Assembly: GCA_040219575.1 (NCBI GenBank)
Contig: JAVJSD010000110.1
Location: 1 to 64,000, forward strand
Direction of reading: 5' to 3'
DNA: 64,000 bases
From: JAVJSD01 sp040219575
Lineage (GTDB): Bacteria; Planctomycetota; Planctomycetia; Pirellulales; Pirellulaceae
The position numbers and the translations under genes were made by a program. Position 1 is the stretch's first letter. Each line of letters opens with the position of its first letter. This document shows, one piece after another, positions 50,840 to 59,648 of the stretch. The notes under the pieces were generated by a model that made no database searches, was not told the origin of the DNA, and saw only the letters and a list, made by a program, of their open reading frames with translations.

Positions 50840-53197
50840 TCAACCGACCGCGTCGATTTCGCGAATGAGCCTCAGAGAGGCGAGAATGGTGTCGATGAGA
50901 TGCGCCTCCGCAACTTGCTCCGATCGGGAAGACTTCTGGCGACGCCGTTTTCGCAGCCAGCGAGGCAGCACCGCGTAGCCGCCCACGCGCCACTGGCGCA
51001 CCTCCAGCGGCGTCTCTTCCGCCGGCGACTTGCTGATTTCCGCGAATTGGACGTCCGTGCTGCGAGCGAGATGAACGGCGATCAGCCTGCATCCCAGAGT
51101 GCGCAGGCGATGGAAACGCTTTGGATCGTCGATGGGAGGAATTCGCGGGAAATCGACGCGCAGCTGGTCCTCGTAGCGATGGCGGAACTCGCCGCGGAAG
51201 AACGTCGCATAGAGATAGTGAAAGATATCTTCCGGGCCGATCGCATCGCGCGGCTCGTCTTTCGCTACCGTCGCGGTCGGCCGGTAATTCAGCTTCAGTC
51301 GCCGGGCGAACTGTTCCGCGAAATCCTGGCTGAGATTCGGCCGCCGCGCACACGGATCGCCTTCGTTTGGTTGACCATACAGCCACAAGGGCGCGACGAA
51401 CGGCGCTCCGTGCGTGCTGTAGAACACGCGGTCGCTGGCCAGCATGTCGGTCGCCAGAAAGTGATCGTACGGCCCGTCGCACGTGCTCTGCCGCATGAAG
51501 ACCAGCGCCAGGTTGGGGCGCAGCAGATGCCGCATCGTGGCCAGGCGGGCTCGGCCGACCAGTCGCGGCTCGTAATAAATCCAGCGTCGATCAAACGGCG
51601 CCACCAGATACTCGCGCAATCGCCCTTCATCGAACGACAAAGTGGAGAGTCGGTCGGCGAACTTTGCTCGCGCGCGGTCGAGGAGCATACGTTCGTGCTC
51701 GTCGGCGATTGAATCGAGCGGCCGTCCGTCGAGCAGCGCCGTCATGCGGACAGCCAGCGTTTCGCGACGGAGGTCGGTCAGGATGGCGTCGTTCTTGGTT
51801 TGCACGCCGGAGATGTATTCCGGGAAGATCTCGTCAAGCCGCGGCCAGTTGTGATACTCGTCGGAAGGAGGGCGCCGAGGCACAAAGTCGTGATGCGGCG
51901 CCGAGGCGGCCAACGTTCGCCAGGGCGTTGTTTCGAGATCGCCGTTGTCGAGCGCGGCGAACTTTTCCTCACGAGACCCACGCAGCGCGTGGTAACGGAC
52001 GTGCGCCGCCTCGCAACTGCTGCCGGTCTTCACGAACACACCGATCGCCACGCCGCGGCGGATGCCGAACACGTTCTCATCGTCGGTGCGCGACCTGGCG
52101 TCAAGTCGGGCGTCGACGTCGCCGCCGAGGTCGAGCAGATAGATCTCATCGAAGGCGCCAGCCAGACTGCGGCGCATGACACGATGGGTCAGCCCGTCGA
52201 GATACGTGCGGCTGGTGATCATCGCCAGCACGCCGCGGCCGGCCCGCTCGATCCAGAACTGTCCCCAGCGGAGGAACTTGATGAAGTCGTCGTCGAGATT
52301 CAGTTTCCGCTCGTTGAGGCCGACCTTGTAATCGCGCAGCAGTCGGTCGATCCACGCTCCCTTGTTCTGCCGGCCGAAGTTGGCGTAGGGAGGGTTTCCC
52401 AGAATCACGGGCAGCGCGTCGCCTTCGCCGAGCACCCGCGGGGCCAGCGTCTCGCCCGCCGTCAGTGGATTGACGCATTCGAGGCGCAGGGCGTGTTGCT
52501 GTCCAGGGCCAAGGCGGCGGCCCAGCAGCGTCTGGGCCACCGCCTGTGTGGCCGGCAGCACCTCGAATCCCACCAGCGAGTCAGCGTCAAGCTGTGTGCG
52601 TCGACTCGCGTGATGGTCGATCACGCCCGCCAGAAACGCTCCACTACCGCAAGCCGGATCGATCCAGCGGAGGGCGTTCAAATCGGGAAAGCAGCATTGC
52701 ACGCGGTGTTCGATGGACCGCAACATCCAATCCACGATGGGCCGGGGCGTATAGAACACACCACGCCCGCGGCGCAGCGGCGCGTCGGCGGCCCGCAGGT
52801 ACAGTTCGTGGAATTGAGCCATCGGATCGAGGCAGGCGAATTCTCGCCGCACCTGGTCGAGCACGTCGTCGAGATCGGCGAGCGCCAACAGGTCGATCAT
52901 CGCCCGCGCGGGATGCGATGGCTCGAGGCGCTTTGTGATGGCTTCCAGCCGGCCGTCGCGGGCGGCGAGCAACATCGCGAATGCTGCCAGTTGCGCCGCC
53001 GCGGCGAAACGCGCCGGCGATGTCGAGCGGAGTTGAGTGCGTATTGCGTCGCTCAGCGGAGCGTCGCCGATCTCACACAGGAATTCGACCGCTGAAATGC
53101 CGCCTGACGACAATTCATCCCGCAAGACGTCCGCCATGCAGACCAGCGCGTCGGCGAGCGACGTCGGCGTGACGATCGGTTTTGAAGGTGCATCCAT
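50840..53197 (-). CDS. Eco57I/type IIG-like adenine DNA methyltransferase, 785 aa
   Basis: RRGRGVFYTPRPIVDWMLRS at about 143-161, IDPACGSGAFLAG at 179-191 (motif I) and VILGNPPYANFG near 264-275 (motif IV) define a gamma-class N6 methyltransferase; the target-recognition region is the C-terminal half (KDEPRDAIGPEDIFHYLYAT onward). No PD-(D/E)xK nuclease is visible, so it looks like a solitary methylase or one half of a split enzyme. It lies in the host region, unlinked to the prophage. Confidence 0.85.
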   Translation of the reverse strand: MDAPSKPIVTPTSLADALVCMADVLRDELSSGGISAVEFLCEIGDAPLSDAIRTQLRSTSPARFAAAAQLAAFAMLLAARDGRLEAITKRLEPSHPARAMIDLLALADLDDVLDQVRREFACLDPMAQFHELYLRAADAPLRRGRGVFYTPRPIVDWMLRSIEHRVQCCFPDLNALRWIDPACGSGAFLAGVIDHHASRRTQLDADSLVGFEVLPATQAVAQTLLGRRLGPGQQHALRLECVNPLTAGETLAPRVLGEGDALPVILGNPPYANFGRQNKGAWIDRLLRDYKVGLNERKLNLDDDFIKFLRWGQFWIERAGRGVLAMITSRTYLDGLTHRVMRRSLAGAFDEIYLLDLGGDVDARLDARSRTDDENVFGIRRGVAIGVFVKTGSSCEAAHVRYHALRGSREEKFAALDNGDLETTPWRTLAASAPHHDFVPRRPPSDEYHNWPRLDEIFPEYISGVQTKNDAILTDLRRETLAVRMTALLDGRPLDSIADEHERMLLDRARAKFADRLSTLSFDEGRLREYLVAPFDRRWIYYEPRLVGRARLATMRHLLRPNLALVFMRQSTCDGPYDHFLATDMLASDRVFYSTHGAPFVAPLWLYGQPNEGDPCARRPNLSQDFAEQFARRLKLNYRPTATVAKDEPRDAIGPEDIFHYLYATFFRGEFRHRYEDQLRVDFPRIPPIDDPKRFHRLRTLGCRLIAVHLARSTDVQFAEISKSPAEETPLEVRQWRVGGYAVLPRWLRKRRRQKSSRSEQVAEAHLIDTILASLRLIREIDAVG

Positions 53198-53279
53198 GCC
53201 TCGTTCGACCAGGCCGGCCCGATCACCTACTTGTCTGCTGCAACGGCGAGCCGCCGACTTGAAGAGTACGCCAGGCCGC

Positions 53280-56099
53280 TCACTCCCCCACGACCAGCAC
53301 CGCCGGCAGCGAGGACTGATTTCCCGCCGCCTGTCCCACGGCGAAGAACTCGCGCCGCGTGGGCGGCGTCCAACTGGCGGCGGTGAGGAAGATCGTCCGC
53401 TGGGTTTCCCCCTCGGGAATTAACACGCCGCTGAGGCCGATGTTGTCGACGATTACGCCGTGCGGCAGGTTTTCGACCTCGAACTTGATGCGATCGTCGA
53501 AGCCGTTGCGCTCGACGCGCAGGCGGCACGTGACGGTCGTGCCGGGAGCGATCTTCACCACCGGCGGCCGGCGAAAGCCCGTCGCATCGTCCACTTGGTC
53601 ATTCTGCGAATCGTCGATCGCTTCCAGATGAACGACGAGCTTCGGTTTTTCGGCCAACTTCACCATGCCGAGCGTGCCAATCTCGTGCGTGACCTCCTGC
53701 CCCGCCACCATGGCCGTCGCCGTGACTTTGGTCTTGGCCCAGTTTTCTTCGGTCGGCGCGGGCGCGTCGGGAAGTGCGCTGATCACCCCCTTGGCCTCGA
53801 GATGTCCCTCCTCGATGACCAGCGGCGCACTAGCCTGGAAGCCCGGCGGCAGGCCTTCGACGTCGATGCGAATTGGGCCGTTGAAGTTGTCGATGCGCTC
53901 GACGCTGACCGAGAACGACTTGCCGCTCCCCGCATCAACCTGCGGATTCTGCCCGGTCAGCTTGACCTTGAAGTCGGGCTGGGGGCGGCGGACGGTTAAC
54001 TCGTAGCGGAAGTCCTCGCCCTGCGCGCCGCGGACGTCGGAGACGCGCACCAGGTACTCGCCGTCGCTCGGCGCCGTGAAGGTGAGCCGCGAATCGCTCC
54101 CCAGCATCTGCCGCGATTCGTCGTCGTTTTCGAAATAGACCGGGAACACCGGCAGGCCGTTGTCGGGAAGCTCGGTTCCGGGAGGATAAGGTACAACGAT
54201 GTAGCATGGCTCGAACAACGCATGCGAGCGGGCCGAAGTGTCGAAGTACGTCTGCCGTTTGCCGACGCCGGGATAGAACTGAAAGCCCGAGTCGGGACCG
54301 CGGGGCATGCGGTAGAGTTTCACGACTTCTCCGCTGAGGTACAGCAACTGGTTGAGCTCCATCTCCTCCCAGTTGGTCGTGCGGCAGTCGAGCGTATCGG
54401 AATTGATGCCGCGGAAGGTCACCTCCGCGTCGCGCACCGCCCGCAGCAGCAGTCGTTCGACAGGCCGGCCGTCGGCGTGCAGCACTTCGATCTTGGTGTC
54501 GAGCGGCGACTTCATCCGCTCGGCTTTGGTCTCCAGGATCCACTGTTCGCCTGCCTTGGCGGAAACGCGATACAGGTCGACATCCCCATCACCGGTGGAT
54601 TCGCCTTCGCCGAAAATGCGGCCCGTGGCGACGCCGGGGAGAGAAAGTTGGTTGGCTGCCGCGAACTCACTGTTCGGTTCGCTCTCCGCGACGCGCGGAA
54701 GCTTGTCGAGCGGCGGTTGCCCGGCGTAATGCATTGCGATGGGGACGTCGGAAAGTGGTTCAACTTCTTCCGCGCCGACCTCCTTCAAGGCGATCGTCAA
54801 GTTCGCCGTACCGCCGTCGAGTCGTCCCACGATGACGCTGCGTTCGTTCGGAGCGAATGCCACGCCCGAGGCCCAGTCGGGCTGTTGTTTCAACGTTTGC
54901 CGCAGCCGCATCGCCCCGGCGTCCCAGACCTTGATCATGCGGTCTTCACCCGTCGAGACGAGCGTGCGGCCGTCGCGGGACCAGACCAACCGCAAGATCG
55001 GCGCCTCGTGGGCGAAACGCGAATAGACGAGCGGGTTGGTTCCTTCTTCTCCCGTTGGGCTGATCTCCCAGACGCGGATGCGGTTATCGACGCCGCCCGC
55101 GGCGAGCCGCCGACCGTCGGGGCTGAAGGTGAGCGCGTACAACTCCATCAACGATTGGCCGAAGGTGTCGAGCCGTTTTCCATCGGCGACGCTCCACAGT
55201 TTGACCGTGCGATCACCGCTAGCGCTGGCGAGGATCTTTCCCTGCGGATGAAACGCCAGATCGTAAACGGCGCCGTTGTGGCCGCTGAGGGTGCGCAGCT
55301 CTTTGCCGCTAGCGACGTTCCACAACTTCACCAGTTGATCGTAACCGCCGGTGGCCAGCAGCTTGCCGTCGGGGTCGAGTCGCGCCGCGTAGAGGGCGTC
55401 GCGATGGCCGACGAACAGCTTGACCAACTTGCCGCTTTTCACGTTCCACAACCGCGCTTCGCCGAACAGCCCGGGTTCGCCGGCCGCGGCGACAAGGCGT
55501 TTTCCATCTTCGGAGAAGGCCACGGCGTTGACCGGTCCCCGATGCCCGGCGAGTTCACGGACGAGCTTGTCGTCTTTCAAGCTCCGCAGTTCGACCGTCC
55601 CGTAGCGGGCCAGCGCGAACACGTCTGCTTGCGGCGAGACCGCCACCGCCGTGACGCCTTCCTTGACCGGGGCCGTCGGTTCGAACTTCGGGGTGATCAG
55701 AATCGTGGGATCCGGCTGGGCGCCTTGCGGCCCTTTCGCCCCCTCGTCGATCCACCGCGCCAGCAGGGCGATCTCGTCCTGCTTCGGTCCGTCGCTTCCC
55801 TCGGGCGGCATGAGCGGTTTGTCCTCGCCCGTCAGCACACGCACCAGGCGGCTGACGTCGGAGTGCTCCGCCGTCACCACCGCGCCGTGTTCGCCTCCCT
55901 TGAGCAGCGCCGCATAACTGTCGAGCGCCAGTCCGCCTTCGCGATCGTCGGCGTTGTGGCAGGCCGAGCAGTACTTGCGCAGCAGCGGGGCGACCTGTTG
56001 GTTGTAGTCGACGGCTTGCTGCGTCATCGGCGCATCGGCCATCGCCGCCGAGCACACCAGCAGGAACAGCAAAGTGAAAGATCGAGTACTTCGACGCAT
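53280..56099 (-). CDS. PSCyt1-type haem-binding protein with WD40 repeats, 939 aa
   Basis: A signal peptide (TLLFLLVCSAAMADAPM) is followed by a c-type haem motif CSACH at residues 44-48 (planctomycete cytochrome domain, about 25-130). WD40 repeats occupy about 150-450 (HRGPVNAVAFSEDGKRLVAA, RDALYAARLDPDGKLLATGG). Beyond 480 come PPC-like and Ig-like beta domains. It precedes the DUF1549/DUF1553 gene in the order of transcription's downstream side; both types usually act together in the periplasm. Complete. Confidence 0.92.
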   Translation of the reverse strand: MRRSTRSFTLLFLLVCSAAMADAPMTQQAVDYNQQVAPLLRKYCSACHNADDREGGLALDSYAALLKGGEHGAVVTAEHSDVSRLVRVLTGEDKPLMPPEGSDGPKQDEIALLARWIDEGAKGPQGAQPDPTILITPKFEPTAPVKEGVTAVAVSPQADVFALARYGTVELRSLKDDKLVRELAGHRGPVNAVAFSEDGKRLVAAAGEPGLFGEARLWNVKSGKLVKLFVGHRDALYAARLDPDGKLLATGGYDQLVKLWNVASGKELRTLSGHNGAVYDLAFHPQGKILASASGDRTVKLWSVADGKRLDTFGQSLMELYALTFSPDGRRLAAGGVDNRIRVWEISPTGEEGTNPLVYSRFAHEAPILRLVWSRDGRTLVSTGEDRMIKVWDAGAMRLRQTLKQQPDWASGVAFAPNERSVIVGRLDGGTANLTIALKEVGAEEVEPLSDVPIAMHYAGQPPLDKLPRVAESEPNSEFAAANQLSLPGVATGRIFGEGESTGDGDVDLYRVSAKAGEQWILETKAERMKSPLDTKIEVLHADGRPVERLLLRAVRDAEVTFRGINSDTLDCRTTNWEEMELNQLLYLSGEVVKLYRMPRGPDSGFQFYPGVGKRQTYFDTSARSHALFEPCYIVVPYPPGTELPDNGLPVFPVYFENDDESRQMLGSDSRLTFTAPSDGEYLVRVSDVRGAQGEDFRYELTVRRPQPDFKVKLTGQNPQVDAGSGKSFSVSVERIDNFNGPIRIDVEGLPPGFQASAPLVIEEGHLEAKGVISALPDAPAPTEENWAKTKVTATAMVAGQEVTHEIGTLGMVKLAEKPKLVVHLEAIDDSQNDQVDDATGFRRPPVVKIAPGTTVTCRLRVERNGFDDRIKFEVENLPHGVIVDNIGLSGVLIPEGETQRTIFLTAASWTPPTRREFFAVGQAAGNQSSLPAVLVVGE

Positions 56100-56103
56100 G
56101 GCT

Positions 56104-56175
56104 TTCTCCGTAGGGCAGGCTTCCTGCCTGCCTCGGCAATCGCAATCGGGCAGGCTGGAAGCCCGCCTTGCAATC
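56104..56175. repeat. GGCAGGC/GCCTGCC-type dispersed repeat
   Basis: GTAGGGCAGGCTTCCTGCCTGCC near 56112 and GGGCAGGCTGGAAGCCCGCC near 56150 form overlapping palindromes between the two cytochrome-type genes. Typical short intergenic repeat of this lineage. Confidence 0.55.
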
Positions 56176-56177
56176 GG

Positions 56178-58622
56178 TCAGTGGTTGAACAGGAATTCGC
56201 GGCTGCTGAGGATGCTCCAGTAGAGGTCTTCCAGCAGTAATCGGCGGTCGGCGCCTTCTTCCGAAAGCACTTCGCCGAGGGCCTTGGTCTCGCGCATGTT
56301 CGGCGCGCGGGCCAACGTCTCGAGATACACTTGCCGGAGCATCTCTTCGCTCGACATCTTGCTCGCCAGCAACTCGTCGAGGCGGTTCTCCTTCGTCTCC
56401 AGCTTCTTGTTCAGCGTCTGCCCGTTGTAGATGTGCAGCACCTGCGTCATGCTCGGTTCGTCGGTCCGTTCGCATTCGCAGGTGATGATTCGCTCCGGCC
56501 GGCCGAAAGCGGAAAGGAAGTACGACTCCACGCTCGAGTCGGGCAATTCGAGCGCCCGCGTGCCCTTGGGAAAATCTTTGAACTCCGTCGGCACGCCGGT
56601 TGTTTGCGAGATCGCGTCGAGCATCATCTCGGCGCTCATGCGACGCGGGTAGTAACGCGAGTAGAACCGCGTCTCCTCGCGATTGCCGGGCAGCGGCTGG
56701 CTGTCGCGCTGGTACGTCTCGCTGCGGAGGATGGCCCGCATCAACTCCTTCAGGTCGTAGTCGTGCTCGACGAGGTACTCCGACGCGGCGGCAAGCAACT
56801 CCTCGTTGCTGGCCGGGTTGGTGGCCCGCAGGTCGTCGACGGCCTCGACCAGGCCCACGCCGTAGAAGTTGGCCCACACGCGGTTGACGACGGCCCGGGT
56901 GAAGTAGGGATTCTCGGGCGAAGTGAGCCAGTCGGCGAGATACTCGCGGCGATCGGTCGCGTCGTCGAAGGCCAGCGGTTGGGCGTCGAGCGGGCGGGGC
57001 GGCTGCGGCTTGCCGGTGGAAGGCTGCAGCAGTTCGCCCTGCGTGGCGGAGAAGACCACGCGGTTTCCGTCGCCGTTGCGGAAGTCGCCGCCCCAGCCCT
57101 TGGCCCGCACGCGAGCGAACATGTTGGCCATGCCGTAATACTGGTCGTTGGTCCATTTCTCCAGGGGATGGTTGTGGCACTTGGCGCAGCCGATCGACAG
57201 CCCCAGAAACGCCTGCGAAGCGGTCTCCGACATCTCCGTCGGATCCTGGTGCAGGGCGTAGAAATTGGCCGCTCCGTTTTCAAACGTGCTGCCGCTGGCG
57301 GTGATCACACGGCGGACCAGTTCATCCCAGGGCGTATTCTGTTGGACCTGCTCTCGTATCCAGCCGTAGTAGGTCTTTACCGCTTGCGGGCGAAGCCGGT
57401 CGCCCGAGACCAGCAGCAGGTCCGACCATTTGTAGGCCCAGTAGTCGGTGAACTCCTCGCGAGCCAGCAGTTCGTCGATCAACCGATCCCGTTTGTCGGG
57501 CGACTTGTCGGCGGTGAACCGCTGCACGTCTTGCGCGGTCGGCAAGACGCCCAGCGTGTCGAGCTGCGCGCGGCGTAGAAACGTGGCGTCGTCGGCTCGC
57601 GGCGAGGGCGGGATGTTCAGGCTCTCGAGCTTGGCCAGCACATACTGGTCGATGAAGTTGCGGCGCGGGGCCTCGGCGAAGACGGCCGGATCGACGTCGT
57701 TGTCGTATGGCACGCTGAGAAAGGCCAGTTCGATCTGGTTCAGATACCAGATGGTGATCGCCCCTTCGCCGCGGCCGGTGATGCTGACGCCGCCGGCGTC
57801 GTCGACCATGGCGACGCTGGTGTTGGTGGAGGTATACTTCGCCCAGCGCGTGACGTCTTCCACGTGGCCGTCGCTGAAGTAGGCCAGCACGACAAGCTGC
57901 TGCGCCGTGTCGACCGCTTGCCGCGAGTACTTGGGCAGCACTTCCAACCGCGTCATCCGCGGGTCGTCGGCCTGCGGGCCAGGCGCGCCGGCGGCGATCC
58001 ACTCCAGCAGCGTGCGATACTCCTGCGAGTCGCGATCGAGCCGCACACCGCCTTTATGCGGCAGCACGCCGGTTGGCTTGGTGAGCACGAGGCTGCGGCC
58101 CGGATCGCTGAGCACGACGCGCCGCCCCCGAGCCTGGCGGGTGAGATACGAATGGTCGGCCTCGACGTCGTAGCCGAACAGCGACAGCCGAAAGCCGTTC
58201 TTGCCTGCCCGCGCCCCATGGCACGCGCCGCCGTTACAGCCCTGTTTGGAGAACACCGATTCGACGTGGTTGCGGAAACTCCAGGTGAAAGGCTGGTCCT
58301 GGCCGGCGACGATCACCTCGGCCGAGGCGGACTGGCCGTCGGCCTTCGCCGTGATGGTCGCCTTGCCGTTTCCGACCGGAACCGCCACGTCGCCCGCAAT
58401 GCGCACCACGCCCACATCACTGCTGGTCAGCGTCAGACTCTCGGCCGCCTGCCCGACGTATTGATCGCCTTGCCGCCACTCCACCACCAACCTCTGCCGG
58501 GCTTCGGTCGTCGACAGCGCCACCTTCTGCGGCAGGATGGTGAGCGTCCGCTCCGCGGCCATGCCGACGGTTGCGACGAAGGACAGCAGGAAGACGCCGC
58601 TAATGTATTTGCATGTCGTCAT
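56178..58622 (-). CDS. DUF1549/DUF1553 cytochrome-type protein with BIG2-like N-terminus, 814 aa
   Basis: The signal-like start TTCKYISGVFLLSFVATVG precedes an Ig-like domain (about 25-120). A haem-like CxxxxCH motif (CNGGACH) and CAKCH support c-type cytochrome character. DUF1549 (EAPRRNFIDQYVLAKLESLN, FLRRAQLDTLGVLPTAQDVQ) and DUF1553 (SPENPYFTRAVVNRVWANFY) follow in canonical order. This family is a planctomycete hallmark, thought to pair with DUF1501 and sulfatases in polysaccharide use. I start at 58622; upstream in-frame Met codons precede a poorly conserved leader made of REP-like sequence. Confidence 0.92.
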   Translation of the reverse strand: MTTCKYISGVFLLSFVATVGMAAERTLTILPQKVALSTTEARQRLVVEWRQGDQYVGQAAESLTLTSSDVGVVRIAGDVAVPVGNGKATITAKADGQSASAEVIVAGQDQPFTWSFRNHVESVFSKQGCNGGACHGARAGKNGFRLSLFGYDVEADHSYLTRQARGRRVVLSDPGRSLVLTKPTGVLPHKGGVRLDRDSQEYRTLLEWIAAGAPGPQADDPRMTRLEVLPKYSRQAVDTAQQLVVLAYFSDGHVEDVTRWAKYTSTNTSVAMVDDAGGVSITGRGEGAITIWYLNQIELAFLSVPYDNDVDPAVFAEAPRRNFIDQYVLAKLESLNIPPSPRADDATFLRRAQLDTLGVLPTAQDVQRFTADKSPDKRDRLIDELLAREEFTDYWAYKWSDLLLVSGDRLRPQAVKTYYGWIREQVQQNTPWDELVRRVITASGSTFENGAANFYALHQDPTEMSETASQAFLGLSIGCAKCHNHPLEKWTNDQYYGMANMFARVRAKGWGGDFRNGDGNRVVFSATQGELLQPSTGKPQPPRPLDAQPLAFDDATDRREYLADWLTSPENPYFTRAVVNRVWANFYGVGLVEAVDDLRATNPASNEELLAAASEYLVEHDYDLKELMRAILRSETYQRDSQPLPGNREETRFYSRYYPRRMSAEMMLDAISQTTGVPTEFKDFPKGTRALELPDSSVESYFLSAFGRPERIITCECERTDEPSMTQVLHIYNGQTLNKKLETKENRLDELLASKMSSEEMLRQVYLETLARAPNMRETKALGEVLSEEGADRRLLLEDLYWSILSSREFLFNH

Positions 58623-58661
58623 TGATTTACCAATCGGTCGCTCGTTGCCCCGCATCGGGTT

Positions 58662-58832
58662 GTTTAACCGCAAGCCCAGCGGGCTGCGCGGCGCGGGACG
58701 GTGTAGCGGGAACTCTCGTGGCGCCATGTTCAGTGCTGAAGGCCGACGACACGCAATAACGGCGTTAAGCGTAGCGTTACGAGAGAGCGCCGTGAGGCTC
58801 CCACGCAGCCCGCTGCTAGACTTGCGGTTAAG
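58662..58832. repeat. left REP cluster of the RAYT element
   Basis: GTTTAACCGCAAGCCCAGCG with GGCTGCGCGG at 58662-58691, and its inverted version near 58803-58832 (ACGCAGCCCGCTG..CTTGCGGTTAA). The same motif appears inverted beyond the transposase gene (59544-59574 and 59617-59633). REP elements of this design are the substrates of RAYT proteins. Confidence 0.75.
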
Positions 58833-58841
58833 CAAATTGAA

Positions 58842-59439
58842 TTAGTGATACGTTATCCAACCTGGCTCCAATCCAGCGAACTTCGTGACGCAACTCCAGC
58901 ACTGCGCCGGTTTCTCTTCCTTGACCGGATTTTCTTCGACGTAGTGTATCGCCTCTTCGATTTGTTCTTCATTACTGAGGTAGACTTGCCATTGGCCCCT
59001 CGCCCACGGCTTCGGCGGCCGCTCACCGGGCGGTGCATGTTCCGCCAAGGGGTGCAATCTCTCTTTGTTTAACTGCTTGGTCGCTTCACCTTTCAGAAGA
59101 TCCACCATTAGCTCAACGCGATACGTGTGCCGCGCCATGACAAGGTGGACGTGCTCCGGGAGGATGGAACAGGCCCAGATCGTGTAGTTGCTCTTGCGCA
59201 CAGCTTCGGCGAATCCGCGTCCAATGGCACGGGCTTGGATGCCCGAAAACGTCACCGCCGAGTATTTGAGCGATTCTCTTGTTCTTTCTCGCAGCTTTCT
59301 CTTGCTCTCGGTCAGTACATGGCGTTCGACCGATTTGGTTGTGCGGCCGAACCTGAATAGCTCCCAGGCTCCGACAAAATCCGACCATGATCCGCCAGAA
59401 GCCATAGGCGCCGAAGATGACGTGGTAGCCGTGGATCAT
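58842..59439 (-). pseudogene. REP-associated tyrosine transposase (RAYT), N-terminally broken
   Basis: The Y1-transposase HUH motif is in ILPEHVHLVMARH and the nucleophile region in EEAIHYVEENPVK. In one frame the true start reads MIHGYHVIFGAYGFW (from 59439); the rest, GGSWSDFVGAWELFRFGR onward, is in another frame (open from 59405 to 58842). The segment normally joining them (LPNDPR-like) is missing, so a small deletion broke the frame. A shorter protein starting at the ATG 59405 would lack the first strand of the fold. Flanked by REP palindromes on both sides. Confidence 0.8.
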
Positions 59440-59543
59440 CGGGGACGTCGCCCGGACGGTGGGATGGATACGAAGGCAACGTGGCTAAGGTTGGTGCGGA
59501 ACTTTTTCTGGGCGTTATCCATTTTCTCGCTACAGCGTCAACT

Positions 59544-59633
59544 CCCGCGCGGCCCGCTGGGCCTGCGGTTAAACGAGCGAGTGTGCTACGTGCGTTCGGG
59601 TGAGCGATTGCTGTTTGGGGCTTGCGGCTAAAC
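59544..59633. repeat. right REP cluster of the RAYT element
   Basis: CCGCGCGGCCCGCTGGGCCT with GCGGTTAAAC at 59544-59574 and a further partial copy GGGGCTTGCGGCTAAAC at 59617-59633, both inverted relative to 58662. About 27 of 31 bases agree between 58662 and the complement of 59544-59574. Nothing coding is supported in 59440-59648. Confidence 0.75.
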
Positions 59634-59648
59634 GATTAGGTTGCGCTG

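Noticed and set aside
54222..56240. A 672-codon frame antisense to the WD40 cytochrome-type gene
   Set aside because: Complement of a real gene with strong domain support; composition typical of GC-rich antisense frames.
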